The position numbers and the translations under genes were made by a program. A stretch of 64,000 nucleotides of DNA from Litorivivens lipolytica (GTDB lineage: Bacteria > Pseudomonadota > Gammaproteobacteria > Pseudomonadales > Spongiibacteraceae): positions 62,001 to 126,000 of the forward strand of contig NZ_JACHWY010000001.1 of NCBI RefSeq assembly GCF_014191715.1. The letters are read 5' to 3'. A model generated the notes under the pieces. It worked only from the letters and a program-made list of their open reading frames with translations. It did no database searches and was not told where the DNA came from. This document shows positions 46,384 to 56,447 of this stretch, piece after piece. Position 1 is the first letter of the stretch. Every line of letters starts with the position of its first letter.

Positions 46384-47769
46384 ATGTTTGAGAATTTGAC
46401 CGAACGTTTATCCTCCACCCTGCGCGCGGTGACCGGACAGGCGCGCCTGACTGAGGACAACATCAAGGACACCATGCGCGAAGTGCGTAAGGCCCTGCTG
46501 GAAGCTGATGTCGCGTTGCCGGTGGTCAAGGACTTTGTCGATATCGTGCGCGAGCGCGCAGTGGGGCAGGAAGTCAGCAAGAGCCTCAGCCCCGGCCAGC
46601 AGTTTGTCAAAATCGTTCAGGAAGAACTCGAAAAGGTCATGGGTTCGCAGGCCGAGCCCCTGAACTTTGCGACCCAGCCACCGGCGATCATTCTGATGGC
46701 GGGTCTGCAGGGTGCCGGTAAGACGACTTCGGTAGCCAAGCTGGCGCGCTACCTGCAAGAGAAAGAAAAGAAGAAGGTTATGGTGGTCAGTGCCGACGTA
46801 TACCGTCCGGCGGCCATCAAACAGCTGGAAACGCTGGCGGCTGATGTCGGTGCGACTTTCTTCCCCAGTACCGCCGAGCAGAAGCCAGTAGATATCGCCA
46901 ACGCCGCGCTGGCAGAAGCCAAGCTGAAATTCCACGACGTACTGATCGTCGATACCGCCGGTCGTCTGGCGGTGGATGAGGCCATGATGGCCGAGATCAA
47001 GGAGCTGCACGGCGCTATCAAGCCGATTGAGACCTTGTTCGTGGTTGATGCCATGACCGGTCAGGATGCGGCGAATACCGCCAAGGCTTTCAGTGAAGCC
47101 CTGCCGCTGACCGGTGTGGTGCTGACCAAATCCGACGCCGATTCACGCGGCGGTGCGGCCCTCTCGGTCAAGCACATCACCGGCAAGCCCATCAAATTCC
47201 TGGGTGTGGGTGAAAAGACCGACGCACTGGAAACCTTCTACCCGGATCGTATTGCCTCGCGCATCCTCGGCATGGGTGACGTGCTGTCGCTGATTGAAGA
47301 AGCCGAGCAGAAGCTCGACAAGAAAAAAGCCGAGAAGCTCGCCAAGAAGATCAAAAAGGGCAAGAAATTTGACCTGGAAGACCTGAAGGACCAGCTTCAG
47401 CAAATGCAGAACATGGGCGGCATTACCGGCATGCTCGACAAGCTGCCGGGCATGGGGCAGATGGCCCAGCAGGCCCAGAGCCAGATCGACACCAAGATGT
47501 TCAAGCGTATGGAGGCCATCATCGACTCCATGACCCCCGCTGAGCGCCGTAATCCCGACCTGTTGAATGGTTCGCGCAAGAAGCGCATCACACTGGGCTC
47601 TGGCACCGAGCTGCAGGATCTGAACCGTCTGCTCAAGCAGCACAAGCAGATGCAGAAGATGATGAAGAAGATGACCAAGAAGGGCGGTATGGCCAATATG
47701 ATGCGCGGCATGGGCGGTATGATGCCCCCCGGCGGCATGGGTGGCGGCGGCCGCTTTCCGGGTATGTGA
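46384..47769 (+). CDS. ffh: signal recognition particle protein Ffh
   Basis: A 461-residue SRP54 GTPase that targets nascent membrane proteins with 4.5S RNA and FtsY. An N domain comes first, then the G domain with P-loop GLQGAGKT at residues 107-114 and DTAGR and TKSD motifs. The methionine-rich M domain occupies about residues 295-461 and ends in repeated MGG/MPPGG segments. The ATG at 46384 gives the standard MFENLTERL start, although the frame is open slightly upstream. Confidence 0.97.
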   Translation: MFENLTERLSSTLRAVTGQARLTEDNIKDTMREVRKALLEADVALPVVKDFVDIVRERAVGQEVSKSLSPGQQFVKIVQEELEKVMGSQAEPLNFATQPPAIILMAGLQGAGKTTSVAKLARYLQEKEKKKVMVVSADVYRPAAIKQLETLAADVGATFFPSTAEQKPVDIANAALAEAKLKFHDVLIVDTAGRLAVDEAMMAEIKELHGAIKPIETLFVVDAMTGQDAANTAKAFSEALPLTGVVLTKSDADSRGGAALSVKHITGKPIKFLGVGEKTDALETFYPDRIASRILGMGDVLSLIEEAEQKLDKKKAEKLAKKIKKGKKFDLEDLKDQLQQMQNMGGITGMLDKLPGMGQMAQQAQSQIDTKMFKRMEAIIDSMTPAERRNPDLLNGSRKKRITLGSGTELQDLNRLLKQHKQMQKMMKKMTKKGGMANMMRGMGGMMPPGGMGGGGRFPGM

Positions 47770-47798
47770 TCAGCCTGCCCTAAGGCACTGAAAAAACG

Positions 47799-47827
47799 TT
47801 CCATTTCGGCGCGCTTTCCCGTAGAAT
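47799..47827 (+). promoter_or_regulatory. candidate promoter of the rpsP operon
   Basis: TTCCAT (47799-47804) and TAGAAT (47822-47827) are separated by 17 bp, 106 bp before the rpsP start. The match is moderate but the position, between ffh and a ribosomal protein operon, is sensible. Confidence 0.45.
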
Positions 47828-47932
47828 GTCGCGCCTTTACAGGGTCCGGTTTGTCTTCCGGCGCCTGATACTGATTTGAAGATGGGCTGGCTCTTTCGGG
47901 AGTTGGCCAAAAAACGTAGGAAATTCAAAAGC

Positions 47933-48187
47933 ATGGTAACTATTCGTTTGTCACGTGGCGGCTCCAAAAAGCGTCCGTTCTACCACCTGACTGTCACCGA
48001 CAGCCGCAACTCTCGCGACGGTCGTTTCATTGAGCGCGTGGGTTTCTTCAACCCGATCGCCCGTGGTCAGGAAGAGCGTCTGCGTGTTGATACCGCCCGC
48101 ATCGAAGAGTGGGTAGCTAAAGGCGCCCAGCTGTCCGAGCGTGTCGCCAAGCTGGTTGAAGAAGCTTCAGCTCAGCAAGCTGCTTAA
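47933..48187 (+). CDS. rpsP: 30S ribosomal protein S16
   Basis: An 84-residue S16 with the standard [17 protein letters not shown] start and the IERVGFFNP motif. The open frame extends upstream but the ATG at 47933 gives the family N-terminus. It is the first gene of the rpsP-rimM-trmD-rplS operon, conserved across gammaproteobacteria. Confidence 0.97.
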   Translation: MVTIRLSRGGSKKRPFYHLTVTDSRNSRDGRFIERVGFFNPIARGQEERLRVDTARIEEWVAKGAQLSERVAKLVEEASAQQAA

Positions 48188-48205
48188 TTCAGCGTCAGGC
48201 ATCTG

Positions 48206-48742
48206 GTGAACGCGTCGGATGACCTGGTAACTGTCGGCAAAGTGTCGACAGTTTATGGTGTCAAAGGGTGGGTGAAGCTGTATTCCTACACCGACCCTAT
48301 GACCAACCTGCTTGAATACCGCGAGGTGTTCATGAAAAAAGCAGGGCAGTGGCAACCCGTCACCATTATGGAAGGACGGCGCCACGGCAAAACCCTGATC
48401 GCCGCGCTGGAAGGGGTGGATGATCGGGAAGTGGCCAGAGAACTGGCCGGGTGTGAACTGGCGATTCGCCGCGATGCGATGCCGGCACTGCCCGAAGACG
48501 AATACTACTGGCACCAGCTGCAAGATTTGTTGGTGAAAGTGACAGCAGGGGGAGACGACCTGTTGTTGGGCAGGGTAGATCACCTGCTCGAAACCGGCGC
48601 CAACGATGTGCTGGTGGTAAAACCCTGTGAGGGCAGTCTGGATGAGCGGGAACGATTGATTCCCTATCTGCCGGGTCAGTTCATCACAGAGATTGATCTC
48701 GCCGCCGGTGTCATGCAGGTGGAGTGGGATCCGGAGTTTTAG
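48206..48742 (+). CDS. rimM: ribosome maturation factor RimM
   Basis: A 178-residue RimM, which binds S19 in the maturing 30S head. An N-terminal RimM barrel ([21 protein letters not shown]) is followed by a PRC-like barrel ([11 protein letters not shown], then [12 protein letters not shown]). It starts with GTG at 48206, 18 nt after rpsP, and ends 2 nt before trmD. Confidence 0.96.
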   Translation: MNASDDLVTVGKVSTVYGVKGWVKLYSYTDPMTNLLEYREVFMKKAGQWQPVTIMEGRRHGKTLIAALEGVDDREVARELAGCELAIRRDAMPALPEDEYYWHQLQDLLVKVTAGGDDLLLGRVDHLLETGANDVLVVKPCEGSLDERERLIPYLPGQFITEIDLAAGVMQVEWDPEF

Positions 48743-48744
48743 GG

Positions 48745-49485
48745 GTGAAAATCGGATTCATCACCCTGTTCCCGGAAATGCTGGCTGCGGTAACGGATTA
48801 TGGCGTTACTGGGCGGGCCATTAAGAATGGCCTGTTATCGCTTCAGAGCTGGAATCCGCGGGACTTTACTCACGATCGTCATCAAACGGTTGATGACAGG
48901 CCCTACGGAGGCGGGCCGGGCATGGTCATGAAGACCGAGCCCCTGAGTGATGCCCTTGCTGCGGCAAGACAGGCATTGCCCAAAGCCAGAGTGGCTTATT
49001 TGTCACCACAGGGGCGGCCGCTGGATCAGGCGGCGCTCAGTGAACTGGCAACGCGAGAAGAATGGATTTTGCTCGCCGGTCGCTATGAAGGCGTCGACGA
49101 ACGTCTGCTACAGGCAGAAGTCGACGAGGAATGGTCGATCGGTGACTACGTGCTGAGCGGCGGTGAGCTGGCTGGCATGGTGATGATAGACGGAGTCGCA
49201 CGTCTGCTGCCCGGTGTCTTGGGGCATGCGCAATCGGCGGTTGAAGACTCTTTTGTGGATGGCTTGCTGGATTGCCCCCACTACACCCGCCCTGAAGATT
49301 ACCGGGGCGAGCAAGTGCCGGAGGTACTGCTCAGTGGTGATCATGAACGAATTCGACGTTGGCGGCTGAAGCAGTCGCTGGCAAGAACCTGGGAGCGTCG
49401 CCCGGATCTATTGGATCGGGTCACGTTAAACAAAGAGCAACAGGAGCTGCTCGCCGAATATATCAGCGAGCAGACTAGCCAATAG
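48745..49485 (+). CDS. trmD: tRNA (guanosine(37)-N1)-methyltransferase
   Basis: A 246-residue SPOUT methyltransferase that methylates G37 next to the anticodon. The deep-trefoil-knot motifs are present: [23 protein letters not shown] and [10 protein letters not shown]. The GTG at 48745 begins the normal [11 protein letters not shown] start, although the frame is open seven codons further up inside rimM. Confidence 0.97.
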   Translation: MKIGFITLFPEMLAAVTDYGVTGRAIKNGLLSLQSWNPRDFTHDRHQTVDDRPYGGGPGMVMKTEPLSDALAAARQALPKARVAYLSPQGRPLDQAALSELATREEWILLAGRYEGVDERLLQAEVDEEWSIGDYVLSGGELAGMVMIDGVARLLPGVLGHAQSAVEDSFVDGLLDCPHYTRPEDYRGEQVPEVLLSGDHERIRRWRLKQSLARTWERRPDLLDRVTLNKEQQELLAEYISEQTSQ

Positions 49486-49518
49486 CTGTGAAGCTATGAC
49501 TTTATTGAGGAGTGTGCC

Positions 49519-49878
49519 ATGAGCAACAAAATTATCGCGGAACTGAATGCAGAACAGATCAAGCAGGATCTGCCCGAGTTCAGCCCTGGCGACACCGTTG
49601 TGGTTCAGGTGAAAGTTAAGGAAGGTAACCGCGAGCGTCTGCAGGCCTTTGAAGGTGTGGTACTGGGCAAGCGCAATCGTGGCATCAACTCTGCATTCAC
49701 AGTCCGCAAAATTTCTCACGGTGTAGGCGTTGAGCGTACTTTCCAGACGCACAGCCCGCTGGTTGACAGCATCACCGTTAAGCGTCGCGGCGACGTACGT
49801 CAAGCCAAACTGTACTACCTGCGTGAGCGTAGCGGTAAGGCAGCACGTATCAAAGAAAAGTTGGATACCAAGTCGTAA
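49519..49878 (+). CDS. rplS: 50S ribosomal protein L19
   Basis: A 119-residue L19, located at the 30S-50S interface. The [20 protein letters not shown] and [17 protein letters not shown] segments are typical. A GAGGAG site precedes the ATG. A strong terminator follows and ends the operon. Confidence 0.97.
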   Translation: MSNKIIAELNAEQIKQDLPEFSPGDTVVVQVKVKEGNRERLQAFEGVVLGKRNRGINSAFTVRKISHGVGVERTFQTHSPLVDSITVKRRGDVRQAKLYYLRERSGKAARIKEKLDTKS

Positions 49879-49917
49879 GGGTATTTCCGCTGCATTTTGG
49901 CAGCGTGCTTTTTCGAG

Positions 49918-49948
49918 AAAGGCATCTCCGAGAGGAGGTGCCTTTTTT
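49918..49948 (+). terminator. Rho-independent terminator of the rpsP-rplS operon
   Basis: A 12-bp stem AAAGGCATCTCC/GGAGGTGCCTTT with one G-T pair, a GAGA loop, and a T-tract to 49948, 40 nt after rplS. Confidence 0.92.
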
Positions 49949-50008
49949 CGTTGTGGGGCGTAATTTTTGGGTGCGGAAATCTGGTAGTGGTTTGGTGGGT
50001 TGCTCGGT

Positions 50009-51787
50009 ATGAGTTTTGATATCGCCTTTACATTGCTGGTCTTGCTCGGGGTAGTGACGACCCTGATTCACAACCGTTTGCCCGCCGATGCCATCATGCT
50101 GGGGGCCTTGTTGGTCCTGTTGCTGACGGGAGTTGTCAGTGTGCCCGAAGCGCTGGCAGGTTTTGCCAACCCGGGATTGATTACAGTGGCGCTGTTGTAT
50201 GTGGTCGCCGCTGCCCTGCGCGATACCGGTGCTATTTACTGGTTATCTCACCGTCTGCTCGGTCAGCCCTCGTCGAGAGGTAGTGCACAGAGCCGGCTGA
50301 TATTTCCCACCGCTGCACTGAGTGCCTTTCTCAACAACACCACGGTTGTGGCGATGATGATTCCCGCGGTGCAGGATTGGGCCCAGCGCTTTCGCCTGTC
50401 GGTTTCTCACCTGCTGATGCCGCTGAGTTTCGCGGCCATTCTCGGAGGCACCTGCACCCTGATCGGTACCAGTACCAATCTGGTGGTGGATGGCCTCTGG
50501 CAACAGCGTGGCTTTGAGGGTTTTCCGATTTTCGAACTGGCCTGGGTCGGCGTGCCGTTGATGCTCGTGGGCGCCTTGTTTATGGCGATCTTTGCACCAC
50601 GCTTGCTGCGCGAGCGTGAGAGCCCAGTTGCGCAGGCTGAAAACGCCCGCGAATACCGGGTGGAAATGACGGTTCGCGATAACAGCCCGCTGGCCGGCAA
50701 GTCGATTCAGCAGGCCGGGCTGCGCAATCTGAGTCACGGCTACCTTACAGACATAGAGCGCGACGGCGAGTTGTTTACCGCCGTAGGGCCAGAGCGCATA
50801 TTGCAAACGGGTGATGTGCTGACCTTTGTCGGCGCGCCCGAGTGTGCCCGTGAGCTGCAGCGAATTAACGGGCTTGTGTCGACACACGGCAAGGCCCATA
50901 AGTTATCGCTCTATCACCATCAGCGGCGTTTAGTGGAAGTGGTGATCGGCCCGGAATTTCCTGCGCTGAATAAATCCGTGAAAGAGGGCGCATTCCGCAC
51001 CCGCTATCAGGCAGCCATTCTCAGTATCAGTCGCGAAGGCCGGCGTTTGGAAGGCAAAGTCGGTGAAACGGTTTTGGCGGTAGGCGATACCCTGCTGCTC
51101 GAAACCAGTGAGCATTTTGTCGAGCAATATCGCTTTCAACGCGATTTTCTGCTGGTCAGCCCTCTGCGTGATTCCACGCCGCCGGATTTTGCTCGCGCGC
51201 CGTTGGCGGCTGGCATCCTGCTGGCGATGGTATTGATCAATCTGATTGGTTGGCTGTCGGTGATGGAGGCCGCCGCGCTGGCGGTGGCAGCCCTTCTGTT
51301 AAGCGGTTGTGTCTCCGTCGAAAGTGCGCGCCAGAACGTGAGTGTTAACCTGCAGGTGTTAATGGTTATCGCCGCGGCCTTCGGTCTGGGTACTGCGATG
51401 GAGGTCAGTGGCAGTGCCGATTGGTTAGTGCAGGGCTTGTTTGCTTTGGGTATCAACAGTCCATGGGTTGCGCTGGTCGCCGTGTACCTGGTGACGACGG
51501 TGTTCACCGAAGTGATTACCAACAACGCCGCAGCGGTGTTGATGTTTCCCGTGGCGATGGGCATTGCCGAAAATTTGGGCGTGAGCCCGGTGCCTTTTGT
51601 GTTTGCGATTATGTTTGCCGCCAGTGCCAGCTTCATGACGCCGCTGGGCTATCAAACCAACCTGATGGTCATGGGGCCCGGAGGTTATCGTTTTTCCGAT
51701 TACCTGCGACTCGGCGTGCCGCTGAGTATTTTGGCGGCGGTGGTGACCTTGATTTTGATCCCATTGGTATGGCCGTTTGTAGGTTGA
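50009..51787 (+). CDS. SLC13/DASS family permease with two RCK_C domains
   Basis: A 592-residue membrane transporter of the divalent anion:sodium symporter group. Two membrane halves, each with several helices, flank a cytosolic insert of two TrkA-C (RCK_C) domains at about residues 210-295 and 305-385. The signatures FLNNTTVVAMMIP in the first half and TNNAAAVLMFPVAMG in the second are the substrate/sodium-site repeats. Related proteins move sulfate, other oxyanions or dicarboxylates. The substrate is not readable here. The ATG at 50009 was chosen over one three codons upstream. Confidence 0.9.
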   Translation: MSFDIAFTLLVLLGVVTTLIHNRLPADAIMLGALLVLLLTGVVSVPEALAGFANPGLITVALLYVVAAALRDTGAIYWLSHRLLGQPSSRGSAQSRLIFPTAALSAFLNNTTVVAMMIPAVQDWAQRFRLSVSHLLMPLSFAAILGGTCTLIGTSTNLVVDGLWQQRGFEGFPIFELAWVGVPLMLVGALFMAIFAPRLLRERESPVAQAENAREYRVEMTVRDNSPLAGKSIQQAGLRNLSHGYLTDIERDGELFTAVGPERILQTGDVLTFVGAPECARELQRINGLVSTHGKAHKLSLYHHQRRLVEVVIGPEFPALNKSVKEGAFRTRYQAAILSISREGRRLEGKVGETVLAVGDTLLLETSEHFVEQYRFQRDFLLVSPLRDSTPPDFARAPLAAGILLAMVLINLIGWLSVMEAAALAVAALLLSGCVSVESARQNVSVNLQVLMVIAAAFGLGTAMEVSGSADWLVQGLFALGINSPWVALVAVYLVTTVFTEVITNNAAAVLMFPVAMGIAENLGVSPVPFVFAIMFAASASFMTPLGYQTNLMVMGPGGYRFSDYLRLGVPLSILAAVVTLILIPLVWPFVG

Positions 51788-51796
51788 TGTCTGCAT

Positions 51797-51880
51797 GTCA
51801 TTGCGAGCTTTGTGAAGCAATCTTTGGGTTTTGGTGCCAGCCTGTAGAGATTGCTTCGTCGCTGCGCTCCTCGCAATGAC
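51797..51880. repeat. GTCATTGCGAG palindromic intergenic repeat
   Basis: The left arm begins GTCATTGCGAG and includes GAAGCAATCT at 51814-51823. The right arm has AGATTGCTTC at 51848 and ends CTCGCAATGAC at 51880. The arms can fold into a long imperfect hairpin. The right arm is the widespread GTCATTGCGAGGAGCG...GAAGCAATCT element seen in many bacterial genomes. It lies between the SLC13 gene and xerD. Confidence 0.8.
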
Positions 51881-51951
51881 GAGTTCGTCGTTGGAGTGCT
51901 TGTTTAGCGTAGGCACTTTGCGTCGCCTTGTCGGACCGCTAAACTCCTGCT

Positions 51952-52830
51952 ATGACTGCACTTATCGATCAGTACCTCGACGCCATCTGGCTGGAAAAAG
52001 GCCTCAGTGATAATACCTTGGCCTCCTATCGTCGCGACCTGACTCTGTTCGCCCAATGGCTGGAATCCCGCCACCTTGAACCCGCGAGTGCCGCGCGGGC
52101 TGATCTGCTCGAATGGTTGGGAGAGCTGGCAAAAAGAGGGCAATCGACGCGCAGCTCGGCGCGCATGTTGTCCTGCCTGCGTGGGTTTTACCGCTATCTC
52201 TTGAGGGAAAACCGGATTCCGGTCGATCCCTCCCTGAATATTGAATCGCCGAAACTTGGTCGTCCGCTCCCAAAGTCTCTGTCCGAAGAAGAAGTGGATG
52301 CCTTGCTCGCACAGCCAGACGAGAGTATCGCGATCGAACTACGCGACAAAGCCATGCTGGAGTTGCTTTATGCCACCGGGCTGCGCGTGTCTGAGCTGGT
52401 TGGGTTGAAACTGCATCAGCTGAATTTGCATCAGGGCGTCGTTAAGGTCATGGGTAAGGGCAGCAAGGAGCGCTTGGTGCCGATGGGTGAAGAGGCGTTG
52501 TACTGGTTGCAGCGCTTTTTGCAGTTGGGGCGCGCCGAGCTAATTAAAAGCGGTGATGTCTTGTTTCCCAGTCAGCGCGGTCAGGAAATGACCCGCCAGA
52601 CCTTCTGGCACCGGATCAAGATTTATGCCCAGCGGGCAGGGATTCGCAGTAATCTCTCGCCGCATACCCTGCGCCATGCCTTCGCTACCCACTTGATAAA
52701 CCACGGCGCCGATCTACGGGTGGTGCAATTGTTACTGGGTCATAGTGACCTGAGTACCACACAGATATACACTCACGTGGCGAGAGAGCGAATGAAGCAA
52801 TTGCATCAGCAGCACCATCCGCGCGGTTGA
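51952..52830 (+). CDS. xerD: tyrosine recombinase XerD
   Basis: A 292-residue site-specific recombinase that with XerC resolves chromosome dimers at dif. An N-terminal core-binding domain (1-100) is followed by the catalytic domain with Arg145 (TGLRVSE), Lys169 (GKG), His238 and Arg241 (HTLRH), His264 (LGHSDLSTT) and nucleophile Tyr273. It is followed by dsbC, the usual order, rather than by phage or integron genes, which supports XerD over a mobile integrase. Confidence 0.95.
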   Translation: MTALIDQYLDAIWLEKGLSDNTLASYRRDLTLFAQWLESRHLEPASAARADLLEWLGELAKRGQSTRSSARMLSCLRGFYRYLLRENRIPVDPSLNIESPKLGRPLPKSLSEEEVDALLAQPDESIAIELRDKAMLELLYATGLRVSELVGLKLHQLNLHQGVVKVMGKGSKERLVPMGEEALYWLQRFLQLGRAELIKSGDVLFPSQRGQEMTRQTFWHRIKIYAQRAGIRSNLSPHTLRHAFATHLINHGADLRVVQLLLGHSDLSTTQIYTHVARERMKQLHQQHHPRG

Positions 52831-52900
52831 TCCCCTTCCGGAACTGTTTCAGACTTCCGCTTTCATAACTCTTACATCCAGCCGTTAAAGGTTTTACTGC

Positions 52901-53641
52901 ATGTTTCATTTTATTAGCCGAATTTCCCTGGTCTGCGCTTTGCTAATGACCTCTGTGGCGTGGGCGGCGAGCCCTGCTGAAACCATTCGTCAGGCTTTCC
53001 ACAAAAGCCGCCCGGATATTCAGGTGGAAAACGTCAAGCCCAGTGAGGTGCCGGGATTGTACGAGGTGAGCCTGAAAGAGGGCCCCACAGTCTACGCGAC
53101 AGAAAACGGTAAGCACTTCTTGACCGGTGACCTGTTTGAGCTCGCACCCGGCGGCTTTGTGAATATCGCCGAGCGCGGCCGCGAGCAAATGCGGAAAGAT
53201 CGCATGGCGAAGGTTAAGCTGAAGGATATGATCGTCTTCCCGGCTGAAGGTGATTTTAAGGGTGCGCTCTATGTGTTTACCGACGTGGATTGCGGTTATT
53301 GCCGCAAGTTGCACAACGAGGTGCCGAAGTTGAACAAAATGGGGATTGAGGTTCGCTATCTGGCATACCCACGTGATTTCCCTCGTGGTGCCCAGTCTCG
53401 CACCGCGCCGAAAATGGTTTCTGCCTGGTGTGCCAAAGATTCTCAAGAGGCACTCACCAAACTGAAAAATGGCCAGAATATTGCCACGGCGACCTGTGAC
53501 AACCCGATCGCCGAGCAATATCTGTTGGGCGGCGAAATGGGCGTTACCGGCACGCCGGCCATTATTACTACCCGTGGTGAGTTGGTGCCGGGGTATATGC
53601 CGGCCGAGAGTCTGGTTCGAGTCGCTACTCAAGGGAAATAA
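52901..53641 (+). CDS. dsbC: thiol:disulfide interchange protein DsbC
   Basis: A 246-residue periplasmic disulfide isomerase. A signal peptide (cleavage near WAA-SPA) precedes an N-terminal dimerisation domain. The thioredoxin domain has the active site Cys131-Gly-Tyr-Cys134 and a cis-proline in GVTGTPAI. The xerD-dsbC-hom-thrC order is typical of gammaproteobacteria; here an aminotransferase gene is inserted before hom. Confidence 0.95.
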   Translation: MFHFISRISLVCALLMTSVAWAASPAETIRQAFHKSRPDIQVENVKPSEVPGLYEVSLKEGPTVYATENGKHFLTGDLFELAPGGFVNIAERGREQMRKDRMAKVKLKDMIVFPAEGDFKGALYVFTDVDCGYCRKLHNEVPKLNKMGIEVRYLAYPRDFPRGAQSRTAPKMVSAWCAKDSQEALTKLKNGQNIATATCDNPIAEQYLLGGEMGVTGTPAIITTRGELVPGYMPAESLVRVATQGK

Positions 53642-53662
53642 GCCCTAACCTCAGGAGAGCCC

Positions 53663-54853
53663 GTGAAGGATCAATTCCATCGCATCAGTCGTCTGCCGCC
53701 CTATGTGTTCAATATCATTGGTGAATTGAAACAGGCAGCGCGGGCGCGCGGTGAGGATGTGATTGATTTCGGCATGGGCAACCCGGATCAGCCTACTCCC
53801 AAGCATATTGTCGACAAACTGACTGAAACCGCACAGCGCGGTGATACCCATCGCTACTCCCAGTCACGTGGCATTCCGCGTCTGCGCAAGGCCATTTGTG
53901 ACTGGTACAAGCGGCGCTATGACGTCGATCTGAACCCGGAAACCGAAGCCATCGTCACCTTGGGCTCCAAGGAGGGGCTGGCCCATCTGGCGCTGGCCAC
54001 TACCGGGCCCGGCGATGCGATTCTGGTACCGAACCCTTCCTATCCGATTCACCCCTACGGCTTTGTAATTGCCGGCGCCGATATTCGCCACGTGCCGATG
54101 AGCGACGAGCACAGCTTTTTCGATGAGCTGGAAAGTGCCATTCGCAACAGCTGGCCCAAGCCCAAGATGCTGGTGCTGAATTTTCCGGCGAACCCGACGA
54201 CCCACTGTGTTGAGCTCGAATTCTTCGAAAAGATCGTGAAAGTGGCTCGTGAGCACGAGATATGGGTGGTGCAGGATCTGGCCTACGCTGATCTTGTTTA
54301 CGACGGCTATCAGGCACCGTCCATATTGCAGGTCGAGGGCGCCAAGGATATCGCTGTCGAGTTCTATTCCCTCTCCAAGAGCTACAACATGCCCGGTTGG
54401 CGAGTGGGCTTTTGCTGTGGCAACCCGACGCTGATTGCCGCACTGGCGCGGATGAAGTCCTACCTCGACTACGGCATGTTCACGCCGGTGCAGGTGGCAG
54501 CGATTCACGCGCTGGAGGCTGATCAGAGCTGTGTGGAGGAAATTCGCCAGCTCTACCAAAAACGCCGCGATGTGCTGTGCAGTGGCCTCAATGAAATGGG
54601 TTGGAAGGTAGAGCCGCCCAAGGCGACCATGTTTGTCTGGGCGCCCATTCCCGATGCTTATCGCGAGCTCGGTTCGCTGGAATTTGCCAAAAAGCTCCTG
54701 GTTGAGGCCAAGGTGGCGGTGTCGCCGGGCATTGGCTTTGGTGAGTACGGCGAGGGTTATGTGCGCTTTGGGTTGATCGAGAACGAGCAACGCACCCGGC
54801 AGGCCCTGCGCAATATCAAGCGAATGATGCGGACTGACGCTAATTCCGGCTGA
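53663..54853 (+). CDS. alaC: alanine-forming PLP-dependent aminotransferase (AlaC type)
   Basis: A 396-residue fold-type I aminotransferase close to AlaC/YfdZ. The PLP lysine is Lys239 in [14 protein letters not shown], with the NFPANPTTH and [15 protein letters not shown] motifs around the active site. It makes alanine from pyruvate with glutamate as donor. It starts with GTG at 53663 after AGGAGAGC, 21 nt after dsbC. Confidence 0.9.
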   Translation: MKDQFHRISRLPPYVFNIIGELKQAARARGEDVIDFGMGNPDQPTPKHIVDKLTETAQRGDTHRYSQSRGIPRLRKAICDWYKRRYDVDLNPETEAIVTLGSKEGLAHLALATTGPGDAILVPNPSYPIHPYGFVIAGADIRHVPMSDEHSFFDELESAIRNSWPKPKMLVLNFPANPTTHCVELEFFEKIVKVAREHEIWVVQDLAYADLVYDGYQAPSILQVEGAKDIAVEFYSLSKSYNMPGWRVGFCCGNPTLIAALARMKSYLDYGMFTPVQVAAIHALEADQSCVEEIRQLYQKRRDVLCSGLNEMGWKVEPPKATMFVWAPIPDAYRELGSLEFAKKLLVEAKVAVSPGIGFGEYGEGYVRFGLIENEQRTRQALRNIKRMMRTDANSG

Positions 54854-54856
54854 TTT

Positions 54857-54992
54857 CCCCTCACCCCGTCCCTCTCCCAGAGGGAGAGGGTACCCACGAT
54901 CACGGGTGCTACCTACCTCTCCCCATGGGAGAGGATGTCCGCTATCGAGGCTGTTCCCCCCCTCTCCCTTTGGGAGAGGGTTGGGGTGAGGG
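54857..54992. repeat. cluster of three CCCTCTCCC palindromic repeats
   Basis: Three hairpin units occur in 136 bp: 54870-54890, 54916-54934 and around 54960-54980, each built from CCTCTCCC and GGGAGAGG. The outer units carry CCCCTCACCCC and GGGGTGAGGG and so face each other, making the whole cluster a larger inverted repeat. The single unit at 36404 is of the same family. It lies between alaC and hom. Confidence 0.85.
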
Positions 54993-55089
54993 ATTGCGGG
55001 TGTATTAGCCTCCAATTCAAGCTAGAATACGCGCCTTCAATTTTCCGCCAGCCGGCGTCAGCCGGGCAGGGCACGTGAGGAGAGGCAGC

Positions 55090-56397
55090 TTGAATCCCGT
55101 TAAGGTAGGCATTTGTGGTCTGGGTACCGTTGGTAGCGGTACCTTTAATGTTCTGGCGCGTAACCGTGAGTCGATTCAGGCCCGCGTTGGGGCGGATATT
55201 GTGGTCGCCCAGATTGGCGCCCGCCGTGACAATCCTGCCTGCGATACTGGCGATGTGCCGGTAGCCCGCGATATTTTCGAGGTAGTCCGCAACCCCGAGA
55301 TCGACATTGTGGTCGAGCTTATCGGTGGCACCACCGTGGCCCGCGATCTGGTGCTGGAAGCCATCGCTAACGGCAAGCACGTGGTCACCGCCAACAAGGC
55401 CTTGATCGCCGAGTACGGCAACGAGATTTTTGCGGCGGCCCAAGAACAGGGCGTCAGCGTTAATTTTGAAGCGGCGGTAGCCGGTGGTATTCCCATCATC
55501 AAGGCTCTGCGCGAAGGTCTGGCCGCCAACCAGGTGGAATGGCTGGCCGGCATTATCAACGGCACTGGCAATTTCATTCTGACCGAAATGCGCGAGAAAG
55601 GCCGCGATTTTGCCGATGTGCTGGCCGAGGCTCAGGCGCTGGGTTACGCCGAAGCCGATCCGACCTTTGACGTGGAAGGTATCGACGCCGCCCACAAACT
55701 GGTAATTCTGGCCTCTATCGCCTTTGGTATTCCGCTGCAGTTCGACAAGGTCTACACTGAAGGCATCACTCGCATCTCCACCGAAGACGTAAATTACGCG
55801 GAAGAGCTGGGCTATCGCATCAAGCACTTGGGTATTGCCCGTTGTGATGACGAGGGTATTGAACTGCGAGTTCACCCGACCCTGATTCCCGAGAAACGCC
55901 TGATCGCCAATGTAAACGGCGTGATGAACGCTATTCTGGTCAAGGCCGATGCCGTTGGCCCGACCCTGTACTACGGCCCCGGTGCGGGCAGTGAACCCAC
56001 GGCTTCTTCCGTTGTGGCTGACGTTGTGGATGTGGCGCGTACCCTGACCGCCGAGCCCAAGCACCGCGTACCGTATCTGGCCTTCCATCAGGACACCCTG
56101 AGCGATCATCCGGTCAAAGCCATCGACGAAATTCAGACCGCCTACTACCTGCGCATGTCAGCGCTGGACAAGCCCGGTGTTCTGTCGCAAATCGCCCAGA
56201 TCCTGAGCGATGCCGGTATCAGTATTGAAGCCTTGATTCAGAAGCAGCCGCCGGAAGATGCCGATCATGTGCCGGTGATTCTGTTGACCAATGTCACGCG
56301 CGAGAAAGCGCTGATGAGTGCGGTTGAACAGATTCAGTCGCTGGACAGCATCGACGATGAAGTGGTGCGCATTCGCGTGGAATCTCTCGCGGGGTAG
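55090..56397 (+). CDS. hom: homoserine dehydrogenase
   Basis: A 435-residue enzyme reducing aspartate semialdehyde to homoserine for threonine and methionine synthesis. The NAD(P) motif GLGTVGSG is near residue 9, the NGTGNFILTEM active-site region is near 155, and a C-terminal ACT domain starts near residue 350 and probably senses threonine. I chose the TTG at 55090 because AGGAG lies seven bases before it and the protein then begins NPVKVGICG as in relatives. A GTG at 55075 is the alternative. Confidence 0.95.
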   Translation: MNPVKVGICGLGTVGSGTFNVLARNRESIQARVGADIVVAQIGARRDNPACDTGDVPVARDIFEVVRNPEIDIVVELIGGTTVARDLVLEAIANGKHVVTANKALIAEYGNEIFAAAQEQGVSVNFEAAVAGGIPIIKALREGLAANQVEWLAGIINGTGNFILTEMREKGRDFADVLAEAQALGYAEADPTFDVEGIDAAHKLVILASIAFGIPLQFDKVYTEGITRISTEDVNYAEELGYRIKHLGIARCDDEGIELRVHPTLIPEKRLIANVNGVMNAILVKADAVGPTLYYGPGAGSEPTASSVVADVVDVARTLTAEPKHRVPYLAFHQDTLSDHPVKAIDEIQTAYYLRMSALDKPGVLSQIAQILSDAGISIEALIQKQPPEDADHVPVILLTNVTREKALMSAVEQIQSLDSIDDEVVRIRVESLAG

Positions 56398-56447
56398 ACC
56401 GCGGGTTAACACTCTTCGTCTAACAACAGACAGACAACAGGCAAGCC

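Noticed and set aside
51952-52830. xerD as a phage or integron integrase marking an island
   Set aside because: Length, motifs and the dsbC neighbour all fit housekeeping XerD, and no att-like repeats or mobile genes were seen.
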